Positions 53,457 to 64,000 of a DNA stretch of 64,000 nucleotides are shown here, piece after piece (positions within the stretch are counted from its first letter, which is position 1; every line of letters starts with the position of its first letter). The position numbers and the translations under genes were made by a program. The stretch comes from Daedaleopsis sinensis (taxonomy: Eukaryota; Basidiomycota; Agaricomycetes; Polyporales; Polyporaceae). The notes under the pieces were generated by a model. It worked only from the letters and a program-made list of their open reading frames with translations, had not been told where the DNA came from and ran no database searches. Location of the stretch: NCBI GenBank assembly GCA_033807695.1, contig CM066311.1:1860001-1924000 (forward strand), written 5' to 3'.

Positions 53457-55575
53457 CTAGTCCTTGCCGGGTATCCATTCATACATCGGCAATTCCAAGA
53501 GAACAGCGCGCTTCAGCCATCGAGGAAGCACGCGGTACACCGCCGGAGGAAGGGGCACCAGGATAGACGTTTGCGCGCGATAGGTGAGATAGTTTGCCCA
53601 CGCCCCGTTTGCCGCTGGACGGTCACCGTAGTCGTTCCTAGGGTCAGAGTCGTGGTCAGGATACGCCATCTTGTAGAACCTCTGCGCCATGGGTTTCTCC
53701 GCTGTTGGCACACCAGAACCGAAGAGAAGTAGGCTGCGTAATCGTGATGAGCAATAAAAAGTATTTCAAACTGGTAGGCTGGCCAAAGGACTCACATCAT
53801 CGTGAAAAGGGGAGAGACGAGGGTGCCAAGCTGTGCTGAGCGCGCAGCAGAGCTATGGATGCCACCAACGGCAGGCGCAATAGCAAGTGTCCAGATACCC
53901 CACCAGCACAGAATCCTTGCAGAGGTCGTCAGATGTAGGGGTCATAGGTTTTGGCCCCGACTATGATACTCACTCGCCGAAGTAAGGAGGATGCCGAGAC
54001 CAAGCCCATAGGCCAGCCTAGGACTGCGGTAAGTGATCACAATCGTCGCATACAATGTCAGTCATGGCCTACGTCTATCGGTTTCTCCTTAGGCGGTCCA
54101 GTCGCCTTGTACCGATACTTCTGTGCGTCCGCCACAGTTTCGATGAGCCAGCCTGAAACCCAGATGATGATTCCGAGTATGTCGCTAGCAGTGCCAAACG
54201 GGGGCGGGCTCCCGCTCGACACAGCCGGAGAGTTGAGCACTATCAAGGGTAGCGAGACTACCCAAACCTGAGACGAGTGGTTAACGGCGCGAATGATTAG
54301 ATGAAGTCATCAAGCATCAAGACGCACCCATAATATCTGCCCTAAATCGGAAAGACAGTTATATTTTTGAGATCAAGACTGTGACGTGTAGAGGCGATAC
54401 GCACCGACCCAAAAACCTGTGACGAGATCGTTAGATGAGCGGCTCGCCACCACGATGTTTGACATACCCAAGAACTTAAAGAAATGAGATCTAATATCGT
54501 CGAACCGAGTGTCGCTGCCAGTTTTAAGAACGCGAAAGAGAAGGAAACCTAGAAAATTAGTAGGGTAAGTTAAGCCGCTCAGCCTCAGGTAGGAAGTAGC
54601 ACGATATGGGTATATCCGTGCCGGGTATGGATCAAACCGGCGCGGGTGATCGCCAGTTCGCGCATCGTCGTCGTTGCCCAGACCCGAAACAAAACGGTCT
54701 CGACAAGCAGCCTCGGCTGTAACCTCGAGAGTCGGCCCCAGCCATGCTTCACGCTCGAGTTGGCCATAATGTTGGTCTCGTACCCATCCGTTGCTGGGTA
54801 GCCACATTCGTGGGGTGCGGGAGATACCACACGAATGGGTACGAGCCCACATAGTGTACTACGACAGTGTAGTAAGACGCAGACCCGCCGGAATAAGTAC
54901 CCGTAGTACCCGCGTAAACCCGTACCCGGGGACTACGGTACGGGTCTGCGCGGGTACGGGTACACATCTACTCGCGGTATTACCCGTGCTACTCTCACCT
55001 TAATCATAAGCGTGGCGGCATGCGCCTTGATTACTGTATGCAGGTGCTCACCTGCAAGCCGGGAAGCCCAGATCATGACGAAGACGCTTGTCAGGACATT
55101 CCGCGCTGAGAACTCTTGTCCTAGCAAGAGGGTCACGAGCGCTGTGAAGAGTCAACGATCGAGGGGTGCCCATTCCTGGAACAAGCGGGCTCGGTACCTA
55201 AAATGAAGAAATTCGAACCTGCGAGGAATACGGTGAGCCATGCAGCAGTAAATTGTGGGTAACAGTGAGATAGCAGTGCGTCAGACTAGCAGTACTTGCA
55301 CGCCCGTGATTGGGGTTGAATGTTGAGATTTGCACGAGGACAGTACCTCTCGATCGTCCGAGAATTACTTGCTACCAGTCTGCACTCACCTCCGGTGAAA
55401 TCTGTGATCTTGTCAAACTAAGTGTACGGCTTATTAGCTACTTCCGCATAGCTTTAGTCAACTAACCTGCCTGTAAACTCCATGCAATGGCGAATCCTGA
55501 GAGCTGATATCCCACCGTGATGAGAAGGGTCACGGCGAGATAGTACTGGTCGAGAACGTGGGTAGGAGAGCCCAT
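53457..55575 (-). CDS. DUF1295 / steroid 5-alpha-reductase-like membrane protein
   Basis: Eleven exons: 55575-55471, 55417-55390, 55218-55198, 55141-55052, 54548-54468, 54416-54405, 54341-54328, 54267-54073, 54017-53974, 53915-53796, 53733-53457. They sum to 329 codons, 328 residues. Several hydrophobic segments include LAVTLLITVGYQLSGFAIAW, VWVVSLPLIVL and ILGIIIWVSGWLIE. The family signature is LWAWSRHPPYFGE, the conserved motif near the NADPH site of 5-alpha-reductase-like enzymes, and the C-terminal GVPTAEKPMAQRF. The substrate is unknown. Three microexons (21, 12 and 14 bp) are needed to keep the frame. The first intron appears to use a GC donor. The 503 bp fourth intron contains a small TIR element. 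Confidence 0.87.
54587..54998 (-). mobile_element. Small TIR element (MITE-like), copy A, inside a DUF1295 intron
   Basis: About 410 bp with degenerate terminal inverted repeats around AGTAGCACGGGTA (left end AGGAAGTAGCACG, right end TACCCGTGCTACTCTC). It is full of CCCGTACCCG/CGGGTACGGG palindromes and similar throughout to copy B at 56466-57078. No coding capacity. It lies wholly within the intron between exons 4 and 5, so the host protein is unaffected. Confidence 0.75.
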
Positions 55576-55964
55576 GGTAGACTTTCGATGAGGATGGATG
55601 GGGGAAAGAGGGGAAAGAGGAGAAAGAGGGGTCTTATATACGTCGACGCAGCGGCATAGCCCAGGGAAACAATCGAGGAACCTGTCAACGCTTCCGGTAA
55701 GGCGTTGTGGAGAACGCGATCGCAGGCCTCCATCGAGACAGACGCGCGTGACGCGTGGGGACGCGTTGATGATACTTGTTTACACTGTGGCTTCACCCCC
55801 ATGGATCAACTGACGTCAGGCGTCGCCTCCATGCTTTATATATTACATCCCATGGCGCAGGATGGGGAGCTCACGTTTTACCCCGCACCACCTACTGCTT
55901 GCTGTTCAAGTCTACTTGAACATATCTAGCGACTTCTTACGACACTGACGGACCGCATACAACC
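55576..55964. promoter_or_regulatory. Divergent promoter of the DUF1295 and hydrolase genes
   Basis: About 390 bp shared upstream region. A TTTATATATT element on the plus strand near 55835 suits the hydrolase gene, and CTTATATACG near 55632 may serve the DUF1295 gene on the minus strand. Confidence 0.45.
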
Positions 55965-58736
55965 ATGCCTCAACCTCCGGAGAAACGCTACGCATACCAG
56001 GACGACATGCCTTACGCCCGGGAACCGCTCAAGTCCATCTACGTCTTCCAAAGGCTCTTTACGACGCTGGTCATGACTGTCTGGTGGACTGTGTACTATG
56101 GGGTATTGCCTCGCAGCTACCGTCCTCGACCGTCGTGGACCATCAAGTGCTGCATCTCCGTCAACTTCACCCGCCGCGTCTACAAAGTCACTGAGCTTGC
56201 CGGCGTAACTTGGGGCACCCGCGACCCAGACGAGGACTGCGACAGCCGCAAGCTCAAGCATACGCGGTTCGAGTGGGTGGATCCATTGCCAGACGAGCTC
56301 AGGACGGGCATCATCGCAGACCCTCAAGTGCCGTTCAGACGAGTGGGATGTTTCGTATGGCCCAAGGAGCGACCTAAGGGTGAGTACTAGATCTGCCAAG
56401 TTCGTAAGAACGGGGGGGAATTACGCAAGAGCTACCGAGAGATGCATGGCTGTGTACCTGCATGTAGGGAGTAATCATGGGTATAACTGTGACTACTTGA
56501 GGCGTACCCGTGCCCGTACCCGCGCAAACCCGTACCTGGACTACGAGTACGGGTTTGCCCGGGTATGGTCTTTCACGGGTACGGGTATCTCGGCGGGTCT
56601 GCGTCGTATTACACGGTCGTATACATTATGTAGACTCGTACCCATCTGTCGTGATATCGCCCGCACCATTGCGGCTACCTAACAACGGAAGGGTACGAGA
56701 CTAACATGATCATGGTGTAACTCGAGCATAAAACCCTGGCTGGGGCCGACTCTCGAGGTTACAACCGTCGGGCTGCTTGTCGAGACTATTTCTTGGGGGT
56801 CCGGGCAGCGCTGTGCGAGGTGTTTGTTGGGGTCGCTGCGTCCGTCTATTTTTGCATGACTGTCGTGCGGCCATGAGTGCTGGAGCAGAGGTTGAGTGAG
56901 AATCAGTTGGACGAGAACATCGTACAAAAGACTGACATTTTGGGCCGACGGCGCTCAGTAGAATGTGCGGATTTCCCGACAGGTCTACGAGCCCACCTGC
57001 CAACCTGTACGCGTACCCACGTGGGTTTGACCCGTACCCGGCGCGGGTATACCCGTCCCGTGCTACTTCCTACCTGCTCCTGAAGTGAAGGACGTTGCCA
57101 TCTTCGCGGAACATGTTAACCTCCTCCACGCGGGGGATGGGCTTCTTGAGCGCGCCCTGGAGCGTTTTGTCGTCCTGCGCCGTCGAGGGCTCCGTCTTCC
57201 GTACGATGCACGGCGCAGGATGCTCTACCGCCTACAAACGCGTACGCGCTTGAGCTGAACGTCGAGCAGGCGAGGGATGGTGCCAATCCATCAATCCGTT
57301 TTATCCCGCTAATTAATCATCGGACTGACCACAGACACAGTCATTCCCGCTTGCGTAGATGAACAGAAAGAGGGTACTCAATCGAAAGATGGTTTGATGG
57401 ATGGCGGCGAATTCGAGGCCGCTGCCGGAGACATTCCTCTCATCGGGATATTCTTGCACGGCGGAGGTTATTGCCACATGTCCGCGCATGAGAACGCGTC
57501 CACCTCCAAGATCCCGGCACGTCTCATGAAGGTCAGTAAAGGACATCGTCGATTTAGACTCGTGATGATGACCGAACATCAGGACAAGGCCTTTACAGAA
57601 ATACACGCTGTTGAGTATCGACTGCTCCAACACGCTCCGTTCCCGGGTGCTGTGCAAGATGCCGCCGCTGTGTATGCGCACATAGTCCGTCGCCACCAAC
57701 GGCGCGGCGGAAAGCGTCCTTCCAGCAACCGGAACGGCAGCGACTCGGACGATTCCAACAACGGCGACACCAACAGGACGGCGGAGGCTGTCACAGATTA
57801 CCTCACGGTCAATAGCCCAGACTACCGCGAACATGCCAAGAACAGAAGGGAGAATGACGAGATCGAAGTGCGAGTCAAGGAGGCTTCGGCCAACCTGAAC
57901 TGCAAGATCGTCCTCATTGGCGACAGTGCCGGTGGCAATCTAGTCCTTGCTCTCGCGCGCTGGATTCGCGACGAAGGTGTACTCCCACCACCTGACGGCT
58001 TACTTCTCTTGTCCCCGTCCTGCGACCCCTGTGAGTCCGTCAAGTCTGGCGCCGCGAACCTGGCCTGACCCCGACCCGTTTAGCTCACGCATTCCCCGAG
58101 ACTCCTTCCTCGTACATCCCGCGCCCTCACGCAGAGACGGATTACCTCGTGGACACCCCAGAGCCGCGCGCGCTCCTCCAGCGCACCTTCCTCGGCCACA
58201 ACCCCGTCGAGACCATGCACAGCCCGTACGTCAGCCCCGCGTCCTCGCGTGTCCTCAGCGCGTTCTACGGCGACGCGTTCGCCGCGAGCGTCGCAGACCT
58301 CACGATCGCGCAGCTCGACGACACGCACCGGCAGTTCCTGCGCACGATGTCCTCCGCCCCGGCGACACCCGTGCCCATCACGCCCGTCGGGCACGGGAAC
58401 GGTGTCCCGATCGTGCTCGGGCCGCCGGACGCTGGGGACGGCGACGGTGCGTCGCTCGAGCGCAGCCCGACGTCGCTCGCGCGGCCGATCATCGCGTCCC
58501 CGCGCGGGCTGAGCCTCTTCACGGGCTTCCCGAAGGTGTGCGTGGTGCTCGGGGACGCGGAGCGGCTCGAGCGCGAGGTGATGCGGCTCGTGGGTGCGAT
58601 GGAGCGCGACGGGACGGAGGTGCACACTGTGTGGGTCAAGGACGCGCCGCATGACGTGCTGATGATGGGCTGGTGGGACGAGCGTGTGCGGGACACGGTG
58701 TGGAGGCAGGTTGAGGAGTGGGTCGCGAAGGTCTGA
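55965..58736 (+). CDS. Alpha/beta hydrolase (HSL/arylacetamide deacetylase type)
   Basis: Four exons: 55965-56379, 57335-57531, 57583-58030, 58084-58736. They sum to 571 codons, 570 residues. A hydrophobic stretch at about 30-48 ([20 protein letters not shown]) may anchor the protein. The oxyanion motif H-G-G-G is in [11 protein letters not shown], the nucleophile Ser in [16 protein letters not shown], a candidate Asp in [10 protein letters not shown], and the His in [10 protein letters not shown]. An ester or lipid hydrolase is likely; the substrate is unknown. A Ser/Asn/Asp-rich insert lies between the oxyanion and nucleophile regions. The first intron is 955 bp, far above the usual 50-60 bp, because it contains a TIR element and an inverted NAC-beta fragment. 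Confidence 0.87.
56466..57078 (+). mobile_element. Small TIR element (MITE-like), copy B, inside a hydrolase intron
   Basis: About 610 bp related to copy A, sharing GGCTGGGGCCGACTCTCGAG, GGCGGGTCTGCGTC and the right end GTGCTACTTCCTACCTG. The left end GGAGTAATCATGGGTATA is a degenerate TIR. Its middle (56830-56990) has sequence not found in copy A. It ends directly against the NAC-beta fragment. Confidence 0.72.
57081..57236 (-). pseudogene. EGD1: NAC-beta (BTF3/Egd1) exon fragment
   Basis: On the minus strand, opposite to the host gene, about 50 codons read without a stop and match the nascent-polypeptide-associated complex beta subunit: [20 protein letters not shown], then [11 protein letters not shown]. 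It breaks off at codon AG right where the TIR element starts, which resembles an exon end. No flanking NAC-beta exons were found within the intron. It is a transported or duplicated exon, not an expressed gene. Confidence 0.8.
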
Positions 58737-58739
58737 ACG

Positions 58740-59873
58740 CGCGCGTTATTGTTTGTGTTAGTAGTAGATGTGGGACGGACCTCTTGCGAGACGCTGCTGA
58801 TCTCTTGTTATGTATGTTATACCATACACGCTTTGGAACATAGCTCTTTCTCAATGCTTACACTGGAACCCTACGATCATGCGAGGTTGCTAGACTCGTG
58901 AACGCGTGAACTCCTGTCAAGATTGATGGAAAACGAAGAACGGACGAATACTCCATGTACAACTTCACCCGATTTGGTGAGACCTCTGGCGTTGTGGCTG
59001 TGAACAACTTTCGTCCACGGCCACGCCTATCCTTCTTCACCGCAACTTCAACCACCGCCAACGGTGCACTCAGCCTTCCCAGTAACCTCGCTAATTTACT
59101 AGGATTCAAGCACTCGATTTTCGTCCGTACAAAGCACCATACAGTATGGTAAGAGGTATGTGCTTGTTCAAATAATCGATACTGCTATGTCGCTGTGCAC
59201 AGGTGACTTCAGGCACTCCTCATTCGCCAACTTGTCTCTTGGTTGAAATTGCACAAGACAAGTTACCAGCCACGCACAATACTCTCCTCGTCTGTCAGGT
59301 CTGGCTCTATTAGGCGCCAACTCCCCGTACCACAGGCTCGCCCATCAAGCTCAGGAGGGTGATGCCTCCCGGGCCTGCAACATGATATAGTAGTACTAAA
59401 GCATAGAGTCTATACAAAGTTTGTGCTACACCCTCAGGTTAGCAACAGTACCCAGACCCACTCAGGTACGAGTCACTCCCCTGTCCATGTCATTGTCAGA
59501 GAAAGCTTGTAATGTTGTTATTAAGTGCTGCTAATACTCTCAGTACACTACATTAGTAACCTCGAAGTAGTAGTATAAGTAGTAATGTAATGTATAGAGC
59601 AAAGGACATCATATGGGCACAGCAGTCACAGAGCATCAGAAGAGCAAGGCAGGCTGTAGCACTGGATGAGGATGTGGGTGTAACTGTAAGTATGTGAACA
59701 ATGGTAGACCTGGCGGTTGAACTGGGCGGCTATGATCTGGCGGAGTGTCCAGAAATGGTAACTCAAGCGCTGGTGGCACGTGACCTCCGCGGACTGACAT
59801 GTCCATATCTGTCTGTAAAGGCTTGAAATGGTGTATGTGGGCATGATAAAGGGCATAATGACGGTTCAGTCGG
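58740..59873. other. Intergenic, nothing recognised
   Basis: About 1.1 kb between the convergent hydrolase and homeodomain-like genes. TAGTAGT-type short repeats near 59390 and 59565. No gene recognised. Confidence 0.5.
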
Positions 59874-61409
59874 TCACGGAGGTTTGGAAGCAATGTCGGG
59901 ACCCATGCCGAGATGCGTGTACTTTCCGCTCTTGATGTTGTCCAATAATACGGACGGGGCCCGATTTTGGCTCATCCAGCGAGAGAGCGCGGCAAATGTT
60001 TTCGGGGCTCCTTCCGCGGGATACTCTGGCGGCTTTGCCAGTGTCTCCCGCAGCTCTGTAGCGACAGCATCGAAATGTACTTGGTACGAAGGCGACTCTT
60101 CTGGCACTGCCTCCTCTTTTTCCCTATCTGATGTATCCGAAGATGTCACAAACTGGCAGAACAGCATGGTGTGTGATGCAGACTCACCCTCACCCCTCTC
60201 ATCATCGGAAGAGTCCACCAGCTGGTCTTTCAGGTCTTCGTCCTCGTCCTCCCACTGTGCGATCACAATGGGCTGACGAGGCACGGTCTTCTCAACCACC
60301 GGCGAGAGTGGCTCGGGCGATTTCGACGACGCGGGCGTGGGCAGGTGTGAATGCGCGCGCCGCGGCGGGGGAGAGCGCTGGAACGGAGGGAGCCGGGGAA
60401 GCGCGAGGGCATCGCCGGCCGCTGTGTTTGGGTTCGGGTTCGGGTTCGGGGCCTTCGGAAGTCGCCACGACAGAACGCGAGGGCCTTGGGAGGCAGCAGC
60501 CGAGGCCGATTGCGACCCATCCACTAGTACTGGGCCTGTGCGCGAATTCGCGTCCGAGTGCGAGCCGTTAGCGGGGGGTATTGGTGCGGCGGGGGCGTGC
60601 CCGTTTTGCGCGTGGCGTCGGAGGTTCGCGTAGGTGACGATGTCCGTCGCCTTGGCGCCCCAGCCGATGCGCTCCGCCCAGATGACCGCGACATCGAGCG
60701 TAGGCTCGGGCGTCTCTTGGAGGAGCACGTCCAGCATCTTCAGTGTGTTCGGGTCCTTGACCAGGCTGGGATATACTGCAGAGCGGGTGAAACGTGGCGG
60801 CGCGTCAGCATGCGTTGGGGCGCGACGCGGAGTGGCGAGCGGGCGAAACCCGCGACGTACGGATGTGTGCGCTGGTGAGATATCCGCCTGTGCGCGAGGC
60901 CGCTTGTTGTGTGCGACTGCGGTCGCCTTGCCGTTTGCTCGCGAAGTAGTTGGCCACTTGCTGCTCGGTGTAGCCGTCGCACCCGGGGAGCTGCCGGATG
61001 CGCTCCACGAGCTGTATGCGTTCCGTCTTCTTGGGGTAGGCGGTGACGTTGGCGTAGTACTCTGTGATGCATGCACGGGCGCAGTCAGCGTGGCGCTCGG
61101 AATTCGGGAGATGCCACACGACGGACGTTGGCTCGTACAATGGGAAGGCGCGATTGAAGGAGTGCAAGACGTACCTCTCATGATGTGGTAGGCATCCTCG
61201 GGCAAGCGCCGCTGGTAGCGTCCGCGTCCGATGCGGGTGTCCTGTGTAGCTTGTGCCGATGTCGGAGCAGCCTCAGGTATGGCCGGCGATGTGGTGGCAC
61301 TGCTGCTACTGGGCGTACTGGGCCCGGCACCAGGTGTGTCACTCGCCAACGCGAGTGGAGTCCACCCATTGGATGTGACTGTCCACCCAGTAGGTACTGC
61401 TGAACCCAT
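59874..61409 (-). CDS. Homeodomain-like protein
   Basis: Three exons: 61409-61175, 61061-60861, 60775-59874. They sum to 446 codons, 445 residues. Residues about 79-125 contain a homeobox-like helix set: YYANVTAYPKKTERIQLVER, then GCDGYTEQQVANYFASKRQ, with V-x2-YF-x2-KR where a canonical homeodomain has V-x2-WF-x2-RR. The N terminus is Ser/Thr/Pro-rich. The C-terminal half is Pro/Ser-rich with an acidic block (WEDEDEDLKDQLVDSSDDE), suitable for a regulator. The minus-strand frame is open straight through the introns, but that reading destroys the homeobox helix, so the spliced model is preferred. It is probably a nuclear DNA-binding protein; no mating-locus partner is nearby. Confidence 0.72.
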   Translation of the reverse strand: MGSAVPTGWTVTSNGWTPLALASDTPGAGPSTPSSSSATTSPAIPEAAPTSAQATQDTRIGRGRYQRRLPEDAYHIMRGTSCTPSIAPSHCTSQRPSCGISRIPSATLTAPVHASQSTTPTSPPTPRRRNAYSSWSASGSSPGATATPSSKWPTTSRANGKATAVAHNKRPRAQADISPAHTSVRRGFRPLATPRRAPTHADAPPRFTRSAVYPSLVKDPNTLKMLDVLLQETPEPTLDVAVIWAERIGWGAKATDIVTYANLRRHAQNGHAPAAPIPPANGSHSDANSRTGPVLVDGSQSASAAASQGPRVLSWRLPKAPNPNPNPNTAAGDALALPRLPPFQRSPPPRRAHSHLPTPASSKSPEPLSPVVEKTVPRQPIVIAQWEDEDEDLKDQLVDSSDDERGEGESASHTMLFCQFVTSSDTSDREKEEAVPEESPSYQVHFDAVATELRETLAKPPEYPAEGAPKTFAALSRWMSQNRAPSVLLDNIKSGKYTHLGMGPDIASKPP

Positions 61410-62540
61410 CTGCTGACGGATTGAGTGGCCGGAGACAGTGGGAGGTGAAAATGGTGGGAGGTGTGCAGGTTGAGTGGTGGGAGAGGTGTGAGTGAGGTTG
61501 AAGGAAGTAGGGGGCAGGTATTTTCTGGGGGTCTGTTAAGTAGCCCCTTTCTTGACAAAGCTTGCTCCTGCACATGATGCCATGTTGATAGGCTGGCAGC
61601 TGGGAAAATCAACATTAATCAATGTCCACGTGAAAGGAAAGTGCTACAAAATGATCGGCGGCAAATGCGGGAGGTTGAAAAGGCGACGCTTTGAAATGCT
61701 CCCACCGCTTTTGCTCTCAGCCTCAGCCTTTCCTCTCACCTAAAACCCACTCCATCCTCCTCATTCTGAGTCTCATCGAGTCACGGCTACTCGTCTCGGA
61801 GCCCAAGACGTGCATTTCTACCGTTCTACAGGGGACGGGACCGTCGGGACGAGCCCGAAAATGATGGCGGTTTCCACACGTCGCCACGATCGGCGGATTG
61901 CCATCGATAAGTAGGAGGAAACCCGCATGCTGCCCCTGTGCGCGTGTAGACCACAAACTAGAGCATAATTAGAAGTCGGAAGGCATGCTCACAAGGTTCA
62001 GAACCCCAAATTTCGGACCAGATGTACCTTCAATCCTTCAAGCTTCAGGTTCGGTGCCTGCAGAATGGTACAAGCCGCATGTTGAAGGCTAGTCCGAGTC
62101 GGAGGACCCTGTTCGAAGGCCGCGAAGGAGCAGGAAGACAAGCGACCTATACAGACGCTTCCAAAGCAGGCTAAAGTGACGCCTGGGTACTCGCGATTGG
62201 AAGACGTGGACCCTGAACGCGTGTATGCGCATGAAACCAGCGGTCACCAGATAGTCAGCTCACCTGCAGCTTGTGGAAAACCCTGCTGTCGATTTAGCCT
62301 TGGCGTTTCCAGCTAGTTCCAGTGGTATCCAGCTGGTATCCTGAACAAGTTTGATTGTCATTCGAGTGTTTTACGCGGTGGCAAAGGGCATATGCATCTA
62401 GACAGACTCGAAGAACAAGACTACCAAGACCCCTTGAATGGAGGACAACCGTGAATTGCTACGCCAACGAGGACAATAGCGATTCGAATCCACGAAGTCG
62501 AGCGAGGCGCGCAATGACAAACCTATTGTCTTCGGAAGCT
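61410..62540. other. Intergenic, nothing recognised
   Basis: About 1.1 kb upstream of the homeodomain-like gene. No coding signal recognised. Confidence 0.5.
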
Positions 62541-62547
62541 TTATATA
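62541..62547 (+). promoter_or_regulatory. TATA-like box
   Basis: TATATAA on the plus strand, about 66 bp before an ATG at 62607. It may start a transcript, but the downstream gene is unresolved. Confidence 0.35.
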
Positions 62548-64000
62548 ACACGCCTCAGACACGCCCCTCCCACACTGCTGCAGCGCAGTCACCCAGGTCA
62601 CCCAGCATGCCCTCAACGCCCCCTCTCGCCCTCCCTCCTCCTTGTCTCGCAACTACCACCATCTCCCGTGTCGACTCCCGCCGTAGCCGCCAAGAACTTC
62701 GTCCTCAAAGTCCAAAGTCCATCTGTACCGTGAGGACGCGCAAGCACTGGCACACCGCAATGCGAAATCGAAGCGACGGAACTTGAAGGAGATCCAGAGG
62801 ACGGGAAATGAACGAGAATCGAGGGACGGGTCCACGGGAGAGCCCTCCTGCCTGAAAGGGAAAGGGGCCGCAGACGTCGGATGTCCTCACCTATTTCCAT
62901 CCGCCCGCCACCGCGCTCATGGATACCCAGAGGGAGAAGTTCCGCTCCTATGGTGGCCTCCTTTCCCTCAGCGACTCCTTGGGACCGATGGTTGTCGCGA
63001 TCGCCGTTATCCACGTCGGCCGCGTCAACTGTGCACCCCGGAGGCTGGCTGGGGATTACATGACTCGACGGCCCACCGCGGTTCTCGCGTATATCAGGGC
63101 AAGGATGTACGCGATTTCCGTGGGTTGGTGGCTGTTTTGAGCTTGCGGACATCGAGACGGAGCACGGTGGGGTGTCTCTGGACCTCTAGCGTGTTCCGAA
63201 CGTTGCTCGCGGACGTCTGGCGTACGGAGAGGTTGAGATCGAGAAGGAGCTCGGAATTGGAACGAAGGTCAGTGTTGCCTAGACTACGGAGGTGCTCGTT
63301 GTGGTGCTGACGAAGCTCTACATGTTAGAAGCTATCAGAGAACCTATGAATAAACAGACAGCAAGAAACATACCAATTGTGTGCAGTCGTGCGGGAAAGA
63401 CGTCGGCCAAATGGAGTACACTTGAACCTCGTGGTGCCAAAACCCGCAAACTGAATATTCAAGCTTCAAGCCGCACCTGAAGGTTTTTCGTCTGCGAGGC
63501 GCCTAGGGAACAAGCAAAGATTACGCTGGAAATGTCCCATAATAGTTCACAGCTTCCGCAATACACAACAGGATGCAAACGTCCTGCGAGATCTACTGGG
63601 TTCTGTCAACTTCGAGAGGATGGATCAAGAGACAGAAATGTGGCCACAATTTAAAAGATACTCATAATTATGGGAGGTCGAGATCATCGTGTATGGGACA
63701 GCGATGGCCGCTTTTCCACCGAACGACAGCATGCACACACATCGATAGGGACGAGGAGTATGAATGGCAATTGAAGCGCGAGATGTGGCATGCCGGGAGT
63801 TGGTTGACTTGCCGTAAGGGGAGGAGATTACTCCTTATCATGATGATGTTACTCGTAACTCGACTCGCAGGAAGAATGGAAACTTGTGGTTGTGCAAGAA
63901 TACACGAAAAGGAAGGCTCACCGGTGTTATCAAACCCTCGCAAGACACCGGACCTGTCTCCCTTCCTCGATAGCATGGATGCTCCGAGTAGTGCCGTTAA
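62548..64000. other. Unresolved, possibly coding
   Basis: A 60-codon plus-strand frame starts at 62607, and 62883-63310 has open frames on both strands. A minus-strand stretch near 63110-63285 (VRNTLEVQRHPTVLRLDVR) looks protein-like. At 63668-63976 a minus-strand frame starts close to the window edge. No family was recognised for any of these, and no spliced model held together, so I leave them unassigned. Confidence 0.3.

Noticed and set aside
61061..61174. Unspliced reading of the homeodomain-like gene as one 511-residue frame.
   Set aside because: Read-through keeps the frame open but replaces the homeobox helix with Ser/Thr-rich sequence. The spliced model restores the helix and also sums to whole codons.
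62607..62786. Small 60-codon plus-strand gene behind a TATA-like box.
   Set aside because: Composition is low-complexity Pro/Arg/Ser, no family, and no spliced extension could be made; left as unresolved sequence.

Overview
The window looks like nuclear DNA of an Agaricomycete (mushroom-forming) basidiomycete. Protein genes are split by many 50-60 bp GT..AG introns. F-box and BTB proteins, a membrane family with a WW-like HPEG motif, and an SRPK-like kinase recur, and Ty1/copia and Ty3/gypsy elements are present. No bacterial operons, CRISPR arrays, rRNA or convincing tRNA genes were seen. Exon models were built by eye from splice signals, reading frame and family motifs; where I say the exons sum to a whole number of codons, I counted them.

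Layout. 0.2-1.7 kb: F-box gene. 2.2-20.4 kb: a minus-strand Ty1/copia element with 470 bp LTRs and TSD CCGCT. It is split inside its integrase by a minus-strand Ty3/gypsy element of about 12.7 kb (4972-17665) whose two 907 bp LTRs look identical. Removing the gypsy element and one target-site copy restores the copia reading frame. The gypsy element carries gag-protease, RT-RNase H and integrase, and also a 4.2 kb block between integrase and the 3' LTR. That block holds three intron-containing genes on the opposite strand, each with its own TATA-like box, and lies between two exact copies of the polypurine tract. This antisense cassette is the most unusual system in the window.

21.9-34.9 kb is a gene-dense host region: a PUD-like beta-sandwich protein, coactosin, an old yellow enzyme with an in-frame stop, an exon-sized kinase pseudogene, an F-box gene, SEC20, RRG9, a BTB protein and an SRPK-like kinase. 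35.4-38.7 kb is gene-free and bounded by inverted, TTCAAG-rich arms, probably a non-autonomous DNA transposon. 39.4-44.5 kb: a flavin monooxygenase and a PHD-chromodomain protein. 45-47.9 kb: an HPEG membrane protein. 49.7-53.1 kb: a divergent F-box pair, one frameshifted. 53.5-58.7 kb: a divergent DUF1295 reductase and alpha/beta hydrolase, each with a related small TIR element in an intron; the hydrolase intron also holds an inverted exon fragment of NAC-beta. 59.9-61.4 kb: a homeodomain-like protein. The last 2.6 kb has no gene I can name.

Working together: SEC20 (retrograde ER SNARE), coactosin (actin), RRG9 (mitochondrial expression), the kinase and the chromatin reader are ordinary single-locus host genes with no evident joint pathway. 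The mobile elements explain most of the structural oddities: nested insertion, intron-resident TIR elements, gene fragments and inactivated copies.
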